Assembly: GCF_000001735.4 (NCBI RefSeq)
Contig: NC_003076.8
Coordinates: forward strand, 6,696,001-6,760,000
From: Arabidopsis thaliana
Lineage: Eukaryota > Streptophyta > Magnoliopsida > Brassicales > Brassicaceae
Direction of reading: 5' to 3'
Length of the DNA stretch: 64,000 bases
Position numbers and translations under genes: made by a program
The notes under the pieces: generated by a model
What the model saw: only the letters and a program-made list of their open reading frames with translations
What the model was told of the DNA's origin: nothing
Databases searched by the model: none
Part shown: in pieces, positions 13,976 to 26,508 of the stretch
Numbering within the stretch: the first letter of the stretch is position 1
How the letters are laid out: the number at the start of each line of letters is the position of its first letter

Positions 13976-15662
13976 TCAATGTCTCGCAACGAATGATTCA
14001 ATAAGTGGGTTCACCATCTCCGGCTTCTCGTCCTGCAATTTTTTTATAGAAACATAATAATATGAAAACAAAGGTTCCTTGCTGCATTTCCATCTTCAGA
14101 GGAGGTAGAGAGAGATACCTGAGGACAGTGGCCGGCATCTGGAAGAACAACGAAATCTTCAACCGCGTCAAAATTGCTATATGCTCGTCCAAGCTCGATG
14201 GGCTCCCATGGATCTTTCTCTCCCCATGCAATTAGAACCGGGCACTGCAACAGTTAGAGAACTTAGACTAAGGTTTAGTTTTAACTATGGCCAAGGAGGA
14301 GACCAGAGTAACGAACCTTGACTAGTGGGAGTAAATCCTCTGGAAGTGGTCCTCCGGAGTAACAGATAAATTCAAGGAAGACATCAACTGCACCAGGCTC
14401 AAGCCCTGGACGTAGAATTGCCTCAACTAGTTCATCTGTCACTTGCGAGCTATCATGGTAACACTAATTGCAAATTCACAACAACGAACAAGATTGCCTT
14501 AAGCTCACTATAAAATATAAAACTCATTCTTGTGTTTTCAGATGCAACCACCAATACCTGGCAAAGAATGCTCTTTACTGTCTCTGGTTTAGCAATGCTC
14601 TTGAAAAATAATTTTCCAACCGGAGTGTTCCTGAGACCGACATGATAATATATTCAGCTGCAACCCCAGAGAGGATCTTGTTGAAACAGCTATACAATAC
14701 CTAAGTAAATTCTGGAATGATTTGATGAAAGGTCTTCCAATGAATGGTTGTTTCTTGATATGAAGCATCCGGAGGGATATGTTAATAAGCATAAGCCCTC
14801 TGCATATCTCTGGCTTACTTACTGCTGCCTGAAGACCAACAAGTCCTAATGAACACCAATCTCTCTGTCATTACTGAACCGAAAGGGGAAAAAAGCTTAA
14901 ATCTGAAAGCGTTGGAACTTCAGAGCTCTACCTCCTATAGAGTTGCAAATAAAGAAAGCTTCATCTTTGACCACATCCAGACAGAAATCATTGAGTTGCT
15001 CACCCCATGTCTCAAAAGTGTAGAATGGTTCTCCACCAAACTCACGAGGATTCGGTTTATCGGAGTATCCATATCCGATAAGATCGATTGAGTACACCCT
15101 ATGTGTTTTCCCAAGAATAGGTGTGTTCTTCCTCCAATGGTCACTGATAACATAACAAAAATGTTACTGTTAAACATATGGTTCTCAAGTCCCTATCAGC
15201 TAAAGGGGCAATGATTTAGACCTGTTAGCACCGAAACCATGAACCAAGACCAAAGCAGGGCCACTGGTTCCAGCACATTGATATCTTATCGAATAACCTT
15301 TCCACTTCCATGTCCTGCAAATACCCACATTTCGTCAATCCACGGATTTTAATCAGAAACCAAGAAAGACCAGTCCAATCGTTAGCTATAAGTTTATATA
15401 CATAGATTGCAGAAGAAACAGGAAGGTGATATTACAAGGTTCGAACTTGTAGCTCTTCAGAAGAAGCTTCGTCCGTGACGGAAGAACATGAGACGGACAC
15501 AATTCCCCTCTTAGTCGGAGATCTTACGATTGCGGTCGAAATTGATTGTCGGAGAAAATGGGTTTCGCTGAAACTGATAATCGAAGAGTTCTTGACACGG
15601 AACAGCGACGGGAATTCGAAGTTGGTAAAGGGTAGAGCTGCAAAAATGCTAGTCTTCGCCAT
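13976..15662 (-). CDS. Alpha/beta hydrolase, probably chloroplast
   Basis: Serine-type alpha/beta hydrolase of about 360 residues, encoded by several exons on the minus strand. It starts MAKTSIFAALPF at 15662. The first ~70 residues are Ser/Thr/Arg-rich with few acids, as in a plastid transit peptide. The core then reads YQCAGTSGPALVLVHGFG (oxyanion HG), IDLIGYGYSDKPNPREFG, and the nucleophile elbow FICNSIGG, where Ser sits in an N-S-I-G-G context. The acid is in LIAWGEKDPWEP and the catalytic His in VLPDAGHCPQDEKPE. The last exon ends ESFVARH. The fold resembles plant plastid hydrolases acting on chlorophyll breakdown products or lipids, but the substrate cannot be told from sequence. Confidence 0.88.
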
Positions 15663-16165
15663 GAATTTTCGGCGTGGTTCCGTGATGAGTGAGGACTGTA
15701 ATATAAGTCAAACCAGGTTTTGAAGTTGTTACGAGGACAAGTGTTACGATTTGGACCAACCGCTGTTTTCCTTAATCATGACCACGTCATTGCATTCAAG
15801 CCTGTTGTTGCTTGCTTATAAAGGTTGTCAATACTCAAAACTAGTAATCAATTTTTATTATTTTCTTTTCTTTATTTGCAAAATGAGAAGATTGGCATTG
15901 TGATTATCATTTTGAGCCTACCAATGTTAATGTGAGTGGTGTGAGCGTAAGAGATGACTGAGAAAGTAAGTTTAGGAGCACAAGAAGGGTGTTGTTTTTT
16001 GCCCCTAATATCATATAGTACATGCCAAGAATAGACATCATATACACACTGCTCTTTCACTATAGTAATATGTAATCAAACTAAAAAACTCGAAGTCCTA
16101 AAAACTGAGAAGCAAATTGACAAAGCAAATGTTGTGCTGTGGTGTGCGCTGTCTTCTTCAGCCTA
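15663..16165. other. Hydrolase promoter and RbcX2 3' flank
   Basis: About 500 bp. The part next to 15663 must carry the hydrolase leader and promoter; the part near 16166 the RbcX2 3' UTR. No other feature is seen. Confidence 0.6.
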
Positions 16166-17445
16166 TTACCTTGAGTTTGTGTCATCGGAAGGCCATATCA
16201 CGGTCTCCATCAGGCGTTCACGCATCAACGCCAAGTTTTCATCCGATATTTCCTGGTATATCTTCCCATGGTCGCATTTCTACACAACAAACTATACAAT
16301 ATTAACTTTTGAGTCTTTTCTGGTTCCCATGGCAGGAAGGGAAAAACACATAAACCAAAACTGGAGCGAGATATAGCAAGCGATTTTACCTTGATCCATT
16401 TGCCATACAAGTGAAGACGCGTGATCATCACTCTTTCTGCAAGCTCCTGACTCTCCTACAAGTAGTTAAGACAAAAAAAATCAAACTCAATTGTCTGTGT
16501 TTAAATACCAAGCTCTAAACAAGGTTGAATCAAACATAATTTATCACAACACAGTGTGATTGTAATAAGAACAAATCTATGGAACTGCTATCTCTGTTGC
16601 AATACACCAAATCAGAGACAAGTCTTATAAACTTCAGCCCTCACTAACTGCTCATTAACCAACTCACCACAGCTACAATCTGCTACATTCAGTCCTCGGC
16701 TAGTTATAGTATACCAGCTGAACTTGTTCAACTAGACCTAATGCATCTTACAGATGATGCTTGTTCATGTGAGATATAAACTAAACTTGTTTACCTTGCC
16801 GAGGGCACGGAGGAAACGTTTGCCATCCGTCGGTCTGTTTGTTATGATATGACTGTTTTACAACAAAGGAGAAACATAATTAAGACCACAAGGCAAAAAT
16901 GATCGGAGTAAAGTGTTTTTGTTAAATCTAATCCTATACAGAACTTTAATCAAATGATAAAGCATAAGAAACTTACTTATAGAACCAAGTGTATTGAGGA
17001 GGATTCATTTCGTACAGCTGATGAAGAACCGTCCTCACAGCTTTGTATGTAAAATAATTAACAATTTGCTACAAAATCGAAAGCCAGCCATCCATAATAA
17101 GGTTATTGCCAAAGGTCAAATCTTTGTCTATGAAAACAAGGGTTCATGCAAAAGTTCTCTCACCTTTTGTACATCACCGAAGGTATCGTCGTAATTACCA
17201 GCAACATCCTCATTCACAATCAAGAGCTTTTTGCTCTTTCGATTCGCAATTCTCGATACACGCTTCGGAGAAAGCCTAAAAACAATGCGTGAGCCAGTGA
17301 AAGAGCTTCCTAATTCCAGATTTCTTGCTTTGCCAAGGATCTTCTTCCTCCTGATGGTACCCGTCGTGTGAGCATCCAGACATAAACATGGACTGCTCGA
17401 AGAGTCCATCACCGGTGAGCCAACAACAAACCAAGCACTCACCAT
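16166..17445 (-). CDS. RBCX2: RbcX2, plastid Rubisco assembly chaperone
   Basis: RbcX binds the C-terminus of newly folded Rubisco large subunit and helps assemble the RbcL core in the chloroplast stroma. Exon 1 gives a long presequence (MVSAWFVVGSPVMDSSSS...) followed by GNYDDTFGDVQK. Later exons give QIVNYFTYKAVRTVLHQL, YEMNPPQYTWFYN, TNRPTDGKRFLRALGKES, ELAERVMITRLHLYGKWI and the end WPSDDTNSR. This is the full helical RbcX domain with its NPPQYTWFYN and RFLRAL signatures. From the Met at 17445 the product is about 203 residues. An in-frame Met at 17496 would add 17 residues; I prefer 17445 because that matches the length I remember for the Arabidopsis protein. Confidence 0.92.
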
Positions 17446-17962
17446 TACTCCAAACCAAACAGCAAGATCAAGACTTTTCCCACCAGAAATTACCAAACAG
17501 TTCGTAGATTCCCTTAGATCGATTGTAAGAATCAGTGGGAAAAGAATATGGAAGATAAAACCCTGACCCTGGTTTGTTATAGCAAAACAGAAAACAAGAA
17601 TTGGGTCTGTAAGATGGAAAATGGCCGTTGAATCTTAGCCAGTCAAAATCAGGGACTTGTGATATTTATTTATTTTTCCTAGCAAGCAGAGGCAAAGGCA
17701 AAGACAAACAAGAAAAGCACCGGGTGGGCTTTCGGGTTTACGTGGACGCCTCCCTAAAATAAGGTGTATTTCTTGTCGTCTTGCAGCTTGTAAGTTAGAA
17801 AAAACATGGGAGAATTGCAGAATCACGAGAAAGTCTTCAAAATCACGAGTTCGGGCATCGGTCTAAAATGCTTATGAATCCAAGGCATAATCAAAGGCCG
17901 GATTTTTTTGGTTACCAATGGAGAAAATAAGTTTGCTATAAGACTCTCGGCCATCTTGTTCG

Positions 17963-18157
17963 GCATATCTCAGCCACCATGACTCTCGAATCAGTAGTTC
18001 AAAACCATTCCACTATCACATCAACAAGGACATCAATGTACATCAAGGCTTGTGCTCAGCCCTTTCCTTCATCACAGCCACTAAAACCCTTACGGTCACC
18101 GAGAATGATCAAGTTCTCAAGCAGATCATTCCGAACTTGAATGTATTCTTAGTATAA
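17963..18157 (+). pseudogene. Orphan protein-like stretch, possible gene remnant
   Basis: One plus-strand frame reads about 64 codons with protein-like composition, including KPFHYHINKDINVHQGLCSA and KTLTVTENDQVLKQIIPNLN, then FLV and a TAA at 18155-18157. There is no Met start in frame close by. I do not recognise the family. It could be a captured exon fragment, the last exon of an unannotated gene, or chance. Confidence 0.3.
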
Positions 18158-18197
18158 TCTGGTAAGAGTCAAACAGATCAAGTTCTCAAGCAGATCA
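18107..18197. repeat. 22-bp perfect direct repeat
   Basis: Copies at 18107-18128 and 18176-18197 share GATCAAGTTCTCAAGCAGAT followed by CA. The offset is 69 bp. The first copy lies inside the orphan coding-like stretch and the second follows its stop codon, as if part of that stretch had been locally duplicated. Confidence 0.85.
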
Positions 18198-18532
18198 CCT
18201 TCTAATGTAATATATGAAACAACCTATCAGCTCTTAGAATGCATCTTCCATTCGTTATGCCATACATGATACAACAACTAGTAGTAAGGAGCTTAACGGC
18301 CACACAGTCTAACTATGGTGGTGAGGAACGAACTCGGGGACATTTAGTCATGAGATACAACATTTTCGTGGAAACCAGTTTTAACAAGACGTACATAATG
18401 GATATATCGACATTTCATACCAAGTCTTACAGAAAAGACTTGTCTAGTTATTGTATGTATATGTACAAACATGACTTAGAGACTCAACTCTATCTGCGTG
18501 TTGTCGCAGACTCTGTGACTGCCAAGAGTGTT

Positions 18533-19837
18533 TTACTCGGTGATTAACATTTCCGCTTCATCCATCATTCCTTGCCCTTTCTGAGAAAAACAAAAGCTTC
18601 TGTTAATTGCAGGTACCACCAATTCCCTACAAACCAGCCTGAATCACTTTCGCGAGTTGGCTGGTTTGAAAGGATCTAAGGCAATGACCATTTCAAGAAC
18701 CAGACAAAAACCATCAAAGATCGGAAAACATTTGCTAGAGGCTTGTACAACTGACATTGCAAGAAATGCAGAATGACCTACTTTAGTATTATAAACAAAC
18801 AGCATTCCACTTTTCTCAGCTACGCATTAAGCTATCACTACGAACTAAAAGAACAAAAGAGAACCAAACAGAGGAAAAAACTCTGCTACTATCAGTTTCA
18901 ACTTTCAATGATGTATGTCCCTCAAAAACCAGCAATGTGAAAGCATTAAATACAGTTTCTTTTCACAAGTCTTAGATAGATAAATTTCAACCCTTTCTCA
19001 AGCTTAGTCTGATTCTCCAAAGACTTTGCTTTTAAGCCTTCTGTGGTTCAATTTTGAGAAAGCTGCCATGTTCATGTTGTTCCTCAGTCAATGTGTAAAT
19101 TGCATTCAACAGATATATATTATATGTACCCACGCATTTACCCATAATCAATGCCTAATGAAATGAAGAAACAATCTACAAATCCAACAATGGTCAGTGC
19201 AACTTGAACCCAGAAACTCAGAGATTCCAGAATCTATCAGTATCTCCTATAAATCCTCAAGAACCCTTAAAGCCCAGAAATATCTTCAATCATATCAACC
19301 AAATTTACGGCCCCAAAAACGCAAAGATCTAATCTTTACCTCGAGAAAACTCTTCCATGAATCTCCACAAGAGCCAGAGACACCATTATCGTGACAAGAA
19401 TGTATAGTCTTAAACTGGTCAATATCAAGCTTCTTATTGATAAAGCCAACTTTGAAGTAGATTGAATCAGAAGGTGGAAGATCGACCTTGATCTCATCGA
19501 CATCGAGCCAAATAAAGAATTTCTTCACCTGAATACCCTTGAGCTCGGTGATTGAACCGTAACCGATACGACCAGATATGGTCTTATCGTAGTGAACGAG
19601 GTAGTCAAATTCAATCTCACAGGAATTGGGCAAGTGAACGACGAATCGGCCATCGTCGGAGAGGGTGAAATCGGTGACGGTGTCCGGTAAGAGACCGCTT
19701 GGGAGACCGTACTTTGGGAGGAGTTCGTAAACGGTGGAAATCGAATCCGGGTCGGGTTCGTTGAGGGAATGGGTCGTCGTAGTGAAGAGGGTCAAAGAGA
19801 AGATGAAGATTGAGATGAAGAAAGGATAAAGGGCCAT
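18533..19837 (-). CDS. DUF538 secreted protein
   Basis: Plant-specific DUF538 family member of 181 residues in two exons, 19837-19340 and 18580-18533, separated by a 759-bp intron. The N-terminus MALYPFFISIFIFSLTLF then TTTTHS is a clear signal peptide, so the mature protein is secretory. The DUF538 domain follows: STVYELLPKYGLPSGLLPDT, FTLSDDGRFVVHLPNSCEIE, ISGRIGYGSITELKGIQVKK, then the hydrophobic KFFIWLDVDEI strand. Two Cys in IHSCHDNGVSGSCGDS could pair. The short last exon encodes KGQGMMDEAEMLITE. I chose the Met at 19837 over the upstream in-frame Met at 19963 because it starts the signal peptide. The biochemical role of DUF538 is not settled. Confidence 0.88.
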
Positions 19838-20181
19838 ACTTTGTTTGAGGATAGAGAGAGAGAGAGAAGACTTCTGAGATTGATTGATTTTGTAGAGAAT
19901 CGTTTTTGAGATTAGTTTGACTCTTTTTTTTAGACCTAAGAAAATTGTAGACGTAATTGCCACGTCTCATCTAAAATTTAGTGGTCGTTTACAATAATTA
20001 CACAATATGTTTTTATAATATATACAAATGATCAAGCTTCTCTGAATTGGAAATAAGAAAACATTATAAGAAAATTGGTAGTTTTTAGTGGGAATGATTT
20101 TCAAACTAGTGGCTCGACTCCATTTTGTGACTCAGCATCATGAACTTCAGTCATGGTGATCATGATCTCCATGTTTTTGGA
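19838..20181. other. DUF538 leader/promoter and TMEM45 3' flank
   Basis: About 340 bp. The leader contains a GA run (19855-19866 on the plus strand). No clear TATA box stands out. The remainder is the 3' flank of the DUF716 gene. Confidence 0.5.
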
Positions 20182-21012
20182 TTAATCCTTTGTTCGAAGC
20201 TGAGAGTATTCAATTTTCTCACCGTAGATCCTTTGCAAAAATATGTAAAACCACATTGCAAAGATGGTTATGATCACAAGAAACCAGCTGAATTGGATAT
20301 TAACCAATGATATTGCTCTATGAAGAGCTTTGACGTCTGAGCATCTAATGGTGTGTTTACCCTCTTCAATGTGAAGGAAACAATCCTTGGGAACTAAACT
20401 TGGCGTCCAAAGCATGCAAGCCATTGACATAAGCCATATTCCTTGGAAGGAAACACTAAGTGACCGAACAAAACTCAATATGAAGCTACTTGGTAAGGCG
20501 ATTCCCAAGAGTGTTGTGACCAAGGAGACGAAAACTACGAGTTGGAGCAATAAATGGTAGTGGCCCTCAACGCCTGTGTGGTCTGACGAGTGGAAATGGA
20601 AGAGGAAGAGTTGTTGGGCGAAGGCGAGGGCCGCGATCAAGTTGATGAGGGATCGATGAGCTATTGGTCTTGTTTTATCAAAGACGATGGCGAAAGCTGC
20701 ATAGGTGATGAAGGTGAAGGAGATGCAAGAGTGTTCAAAGTTATGGAGATGGTTTGATGGGATGGTTCCATCATTGGGATCAAATGGTTGGTGATTCTTT
20801 TGGCCAAGGAAGAGTTCGACAGAAATGGAAAGTGAGGAGGCTATAATGATCACAAGAGGCTCTAAATATCTTGGTTTCGATAAGGGGAACCATAAAGGTG
20901 CTATGTACGATTTTGGGTGTAGAGAAAATATTTTGATGTGGTTAAAGAGGTGCCAAAGACCAAGTGCAAAGAAGAAAAAGCCCGGTAAAATGTGACCCAC
21001 CAATGTTCCCAT
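20182..21012 (-). CDS. DUF716/TMEM45-family multipass membrane protein
   Basis: Single-exon gene, 276 residues. The N-terminus MGTLVGHILPGFFFFALGLW, followed by HLFNHIK, is the family hallmark and fixes the start. About seven hydrophobic segments follow, including PLVIIIASSLSISVELFL, ISFTFITYAAFAIVFD, LLLQLVVFVSLVTTLLGIAL and FSWFLVIITIFAMWFYIFL. His-rich loops are conserved in the family (NHLHNFEHS, LFHFHSSDHTGVEGHYH, the latter suggestive of metal binding). It ends RIYGEKIEYSQLRTKD. Family members have been linked to pathogen response in plants, but no molecular activity is established. The genome often carries several intronless copies of this family. Confidence 0.9.
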   Translation of the reverse strand: MGTLVGHILPGFFFFALGLWHLFNHIKIFSLHPKSYIAPLWFPLSKPRYLEPLVIIIASSLSISVELFLGQKNHQPFDPNDGTIPSNHLHNFEHSCISFTFITYAAFAIVFDKTRPIAHRSLINLIAALAFAQQLFLFHFHSSDHTGVEGHYHLLLQLVVFVSLVTTLLGIALPSSFILSFVRSLSVSFQGIWLMSMACMLWTPSLVPKDCFLHIEEGKHTIRCSDVKALHRAISLVNIQFSWFLVIITIFAMWFYIFLQRIYGEKIEYSQLRTKD

Positions 21013-21048
21013 GTTGAAGCTTTGGAGGTTGAGATTATGGAGGGTCCT

Positions 21049-21058
21049 ATAAATATAC
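21049..21058 (-). promoter_or_regulatory. Possible TATA box of DUF716 gene
   Basis: Reads TATATTTATA-like on the minus strand, about 37-46 bp before the start codon. That would imply an unusually short 5' UTR, so it may not be the true TATA box. Confidence 0.35.
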
Positions 21059-22309
21059 TTGGGGAAAACTATTGAAATGAAAATGACTATAAGAGTTGAT
21101 GAGCTGAGAGATTATGCCATTTCTTGATTTTGCTTCAAGAATGATGATGCTTATGTCTGGTCATGTAGTAAGGCAAGTGAGAAGACACGATTCGATTTTT
21201 ATATTTGTCAAACATCGATCTCAAAGTAACTTGCAAGTTTAGGCTAACGACCTTACGTGTATGTTTACGTTATCATATCTTTGTGGCCTTTCCTATATGA
21301 GCTTAGGCTTTTTTGGGCCTCTCATTTCTGGTAGACTTCAGTTTGGTTTTTCATGTAACACAATTTAGAGAAACAAAAACCGATATGGCACGGAAAACTT
21401 TGATAAAATAATGAAGAACCCAATTGATGTATGTTATAAGAACATACGATTTTTTTTTTTGTTAACTTGTAAATCCAGTAGCTCATCAACTCACACATGC
21501 ATGCTACTAGATTTACATTCGTGTAGAACAAAAAAATAATTTTTAAAAGAAAAAATATTAAGGAAAGACAAGACAAGCAAATATTCATGAAAACAAGGAT
21601 TTGGAAAATAAATATCAATAACAACTTACTATTTTTGGTTTATAACTATTATTCTATATATAGAGTATTTATATGTGTTAAGAGAGTTTAAAGTGTCAAA
21701 TAAAACAAAGAGACAAAAAAGGACTAGTGGGAGGAGCAAATCGAAGAAGACATATGTTGTCTTCTTGATTTAGTTTGAAAACCCTAGCACACCATTCATT
21801 TTTTGGTTAATCAGGAAAATATTCATCCCTTTAGTACACAAACCTATCTTTATTTGAAAAGCGTTACTTATCAATTAGTAAGAATAGCAATTTTTTCTAA
21901 GCTACGATCCAAAAGTTCCAGAAATTTTTAGATAATTCTTCTCTAATAATTCAAGCGATCCAAGTAGAACCATAGCTGAAGAATAGCACCCAAATAAAAT
22001 AATTCTTAGACCACACACCTACCTTCTACTTTAAAAATTTATGTTGTTTAAATATACGAATAATGACGAGACATTACCCCCTTTAGTTTAGCTTTATTTG
22101 CTTTTAAATTCAAAAGCAATAACTATAAGTTTTAAGGGCCCAATTATTAATACAGAATTACGAACACCCATATGATCATATCCACGTGGTCTCGACCGAC
22201 CACTTCAAAAACCAAAAAGCCCTGAAATATTTTAATCTATTAATAACGTAAAATATAACACCCATTCAAAGCATACTCTTTTCTTCTCTCCAAAGATAAT
22301 CTACACTTC
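21059..22309. other. Divergent intergenic region
   Basis: About 1.25 kb between the minus-strand DUF716 gene and the plus-strand small membrane protein. AT-rich; it should hold both promoters. No gene, transposon end or tandem repeat is evident. Confidence 0.5.
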
Positions 22310-22319
22310 TTTATATATG
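22310..22319 (+). promoter_or_regulatory. Probable TATA box of small membrane protein gene
   Basis: TTTATATATG about 95 bp upstream of the ATG at 22412, followed by an ACACACACAC leader. Spacing fits a plant core promoter. Confidence 0.55.
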
Positions 22320-22411
22320 TACACACACACATATAGAGACATCTAGATTTCACTTACACATTCTAAAACACCTAGACCTTTATCAAAACCAGAGAAGACC
22401 AAGAAGAAGGC

Positions 22412-22783
22412 ATGGCTAGATCACCATACTATGGTTCATCTTACTTAGACTACCTCTCTCTCCCAAACCCACATCTCTGTTTCCTCTTCATCGTCGTCTT
22501 CTTCGTGTTGTCCTTCACATGGTACTTGAACTTCGAGTCCATCATCGAAGACACCCTGGACCACCTCAAGCTCGTCTTTATATTCACCCCTCTCTTCCTC
22601 CTCCTCCTCGTCCACTTTTTCTCCGGTGGCCTCTCCTTCTACGTCCCCTGGCCTGAACAAGACTCCATTCACCGTGCTGGTTCTTCCCCTTGGGGCGTAG
22701 CAGCCGTGCTCGTGCTCATATTGTTCATGGTTTCGTACCAGTCAGATTTCCAGGAGAGGTGGTTCCCGTTTGGGGCTAAGTAG
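22412..22783 (+). CDS. Small plant-specific membrane protein, unknown function
   Basis: Intronless gene of 123 residues. The N-terminus is MARSPYYGSSYLDYLSLPNP. Three hydrophobic stretches are visible: HLCFLFIVVFFVLSFTWYL, LVFIFTPLFLLLLVHFFSGG and WGVAAVLVLILFMVSYQS. Between the second and third lies FYVPWPEQDSIHRAGSSPWG, and the end is DFQERWFPFGAK. I recognise the SPWG...VSYQS...ERWFPF pattern as shared by a plant family of small transmembrane proteins with no known activity. The start is supported by the TATA box and an AAGGCATGG context. Opposing ORFs on the minus strand are shadows. Confidence 0.82.
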   Translation: MARSPYYGSSYLDYLSLPNPHLCFLFIVVFFVLSFTWYLNFESIIEDTLDHLKLVFIFTPLFLLLLVHFFSGGLSFYVPWPEQDSIHRAGSSPWGVAAVLVLILFMVSYQSDFQERWFPFGAK

Positions 22784-24577
22784 ATCAATCAAAGTTTATG
22801 ATGACCAGCTTTAGTTATTCTCTAGCTATATATGGAACATCCATGTAAAATATCAAAGTACCTGAGTAATCTGGTAATAATAGATTATTATATGTATTTT
22901 TCTTAACTTTAGTCTTTCATGTGAACTTAAATTAAATATGTGTAGGAATGAAACTTTTTTCGAAGGTCTTATAAAGAGATTTGTATATGTACGTAGATGA
23001 AGTTGTCTCAGCGTATGTTTTTCTTTTATTTGTTACATTTCTTTTGGAAAATGAGATGGACTGAGACTTTTGGATACAACAGAAAAGTTTGATGGATGAA
23101 TATTGGATGGCTAAAATGAATTACTATGTGCAATAGAAGTGAATATGGTGCGTAATGTGTGTATATTGACTTAGACAACGAGTGGTAGTAGTGGTTTTTC
23201 TTGTCTTCTTTTGACAAGTGGGGGTTTGTTATTGTCTATGTAATATTTTCCGGAGTTTTCCACCATTTTTTTTTTTTGCTAAGAAATTGCAACACCTTTT
23301 GCGTCCAAGTGCACTTCTACTGGAAGTAGTAAAAAATACTAATTTCCTAGAATTCAATGAATTGTAGTGCTTTTGTTTGAGCATCTCTAGCTAGTTTTGG
23401 CTCCCTGAAGTCGCTACTAATTTCCTAAAGCTTCTGTCTAGTTTCAATCTTATTTTGCATTATTTTAATTATTTATAGAAATAGTAATCTAATTTTGAAG
23501 AATCTAAATTATATAATAGTTACCAAAATGTTATAATCTTTGATTTTAAAGTTTGTTTCTGAGGAGAAAAAAGATACCGACGTGTTTTGGTTACATTCCC
23601 ACCACTCGTTTATAAAGTTAGGGGTAGATTCTAGAGTCTGATAAAATACTCCAGATTGAAAGCGACATTGTCCCACTAAAATTTTGCCAAATTTTCAAAT
23701 CTTCCTTGCTAAATGATAGAAATGGCTAAATTAATCATAATCAAAGAGCTGAAAAATCAGAGAGGCAACGACAATTGGAGAGTCAACTATCCTCTAGATT
23801 CGAATACTAAATGAAAGAAATGAGTCTTTTTCCATCTTCTCGTTCACACTCAACTTTGGGCCCTTTGACGCCACTTTTCTCAGGTCCTTTCAGGGTTTAT
23901 TTGGTGCTGGAAATTGATATTGGCTGTTAGGGTAAATCTTTAGTTAAAATTCCTTTTGGTAGCTAGTATCGATTCGTAATAAAGTGTCATTGGATCTTAA
24001 CATATGCGAAATTCAAAACAAATTTTAATGAAAATTTCAGTGACTTTTTTCCACTACTTGACTCACATTTGGTTTCCCATTTTATTTAAACTTGGATCTA
24101 ATCACTTGTGTGGTACATTGGCCGGGGAAAAAAAACATACGTTAATGAAGTGGAAGTTATAGAATATTGAGTCGAGACATCTTCAAAAAATTTAGATAGG
24201 AATTACGAACTAACTCATCGAGGGAGGTAATAAAATTTACCTTTTTGAATCGGTCAAGCGACATGCCTCATAATATTGATATATTCTTCTTTTCTTCCGT
24301 ATATAAGAACAGTAATGCCGTTGAATCAGTCTAATGAACCATAGGTGGGAGTTGAATCCTCATTGGTGGACTAATAATAATTTCAGACATGATAGTGGAT
24401 TTTTTCAAAAAGAAAAATATTATATAAGATTTACAATTACAAGTAACAATGGCATGCTTAACAGTAAATAAAATCAAAAGAAGAAAAACAATTAATTGTG
24501 GAGAAGCACAAACTAAAGAACACTTATTTCATGAATAACAATAAGTTACGTTTGATCATTTAACCATGCAAAACTTA
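22784..24577. other. Convergent intergenic region
   Basis: About 1.8 kb between the stop codons of the small membrane protein and the first peroxidase. It contains both 3' UTRs; I see no coding frame, structural RNA or transposon signature in the rest. Confidence 0.5.
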
Positions 24578-26411
<1,834 letters not shown>

Positions 26412-26500
26412 TTTTGGTCTCCCTTTGTTTGTAAAAGTGAGGGATAGAAAGAAGAAGCTTATTAGAGGAGTTGATGCTAAAATGAAAGACTTTCGTAGCC

Positions 26501-26508
26501 TTTTATAG
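26501..26508 (-). promoter_or_regulatory. TATA box of PER58-like gene
   Basis: TATAAAAG on the minus strand about 90 bp upstream of the ATG at 26411. Position and sequence are standard. Confidence 0.7.

Larger units (their letters stand above)
17446..18532. other. RbcX2 promoter and DUF538 3' flank
   Basis: About 1.1 kb holding the RbcX2 leader and promoter (right of 17445) and the DUF538 3' UTR (left of 18533). In its middle is an orphan protein-like stretch (17963-18157) and a 22-bp direct repeat, listed separately. Confidence 0.55.

Noticed and set aside
18239-18547. 102-codon plus-strand ORF
   Set aside because: It lies antisense to the 3' end of the DUF538 gene, overlaps its last exon, and shows no protein-like features.
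22445-22672. 75-codon minus-strand Glu-rich ORF
   Set aside because: Antisense of the hydrophobic codons in the small membrane protein gene.
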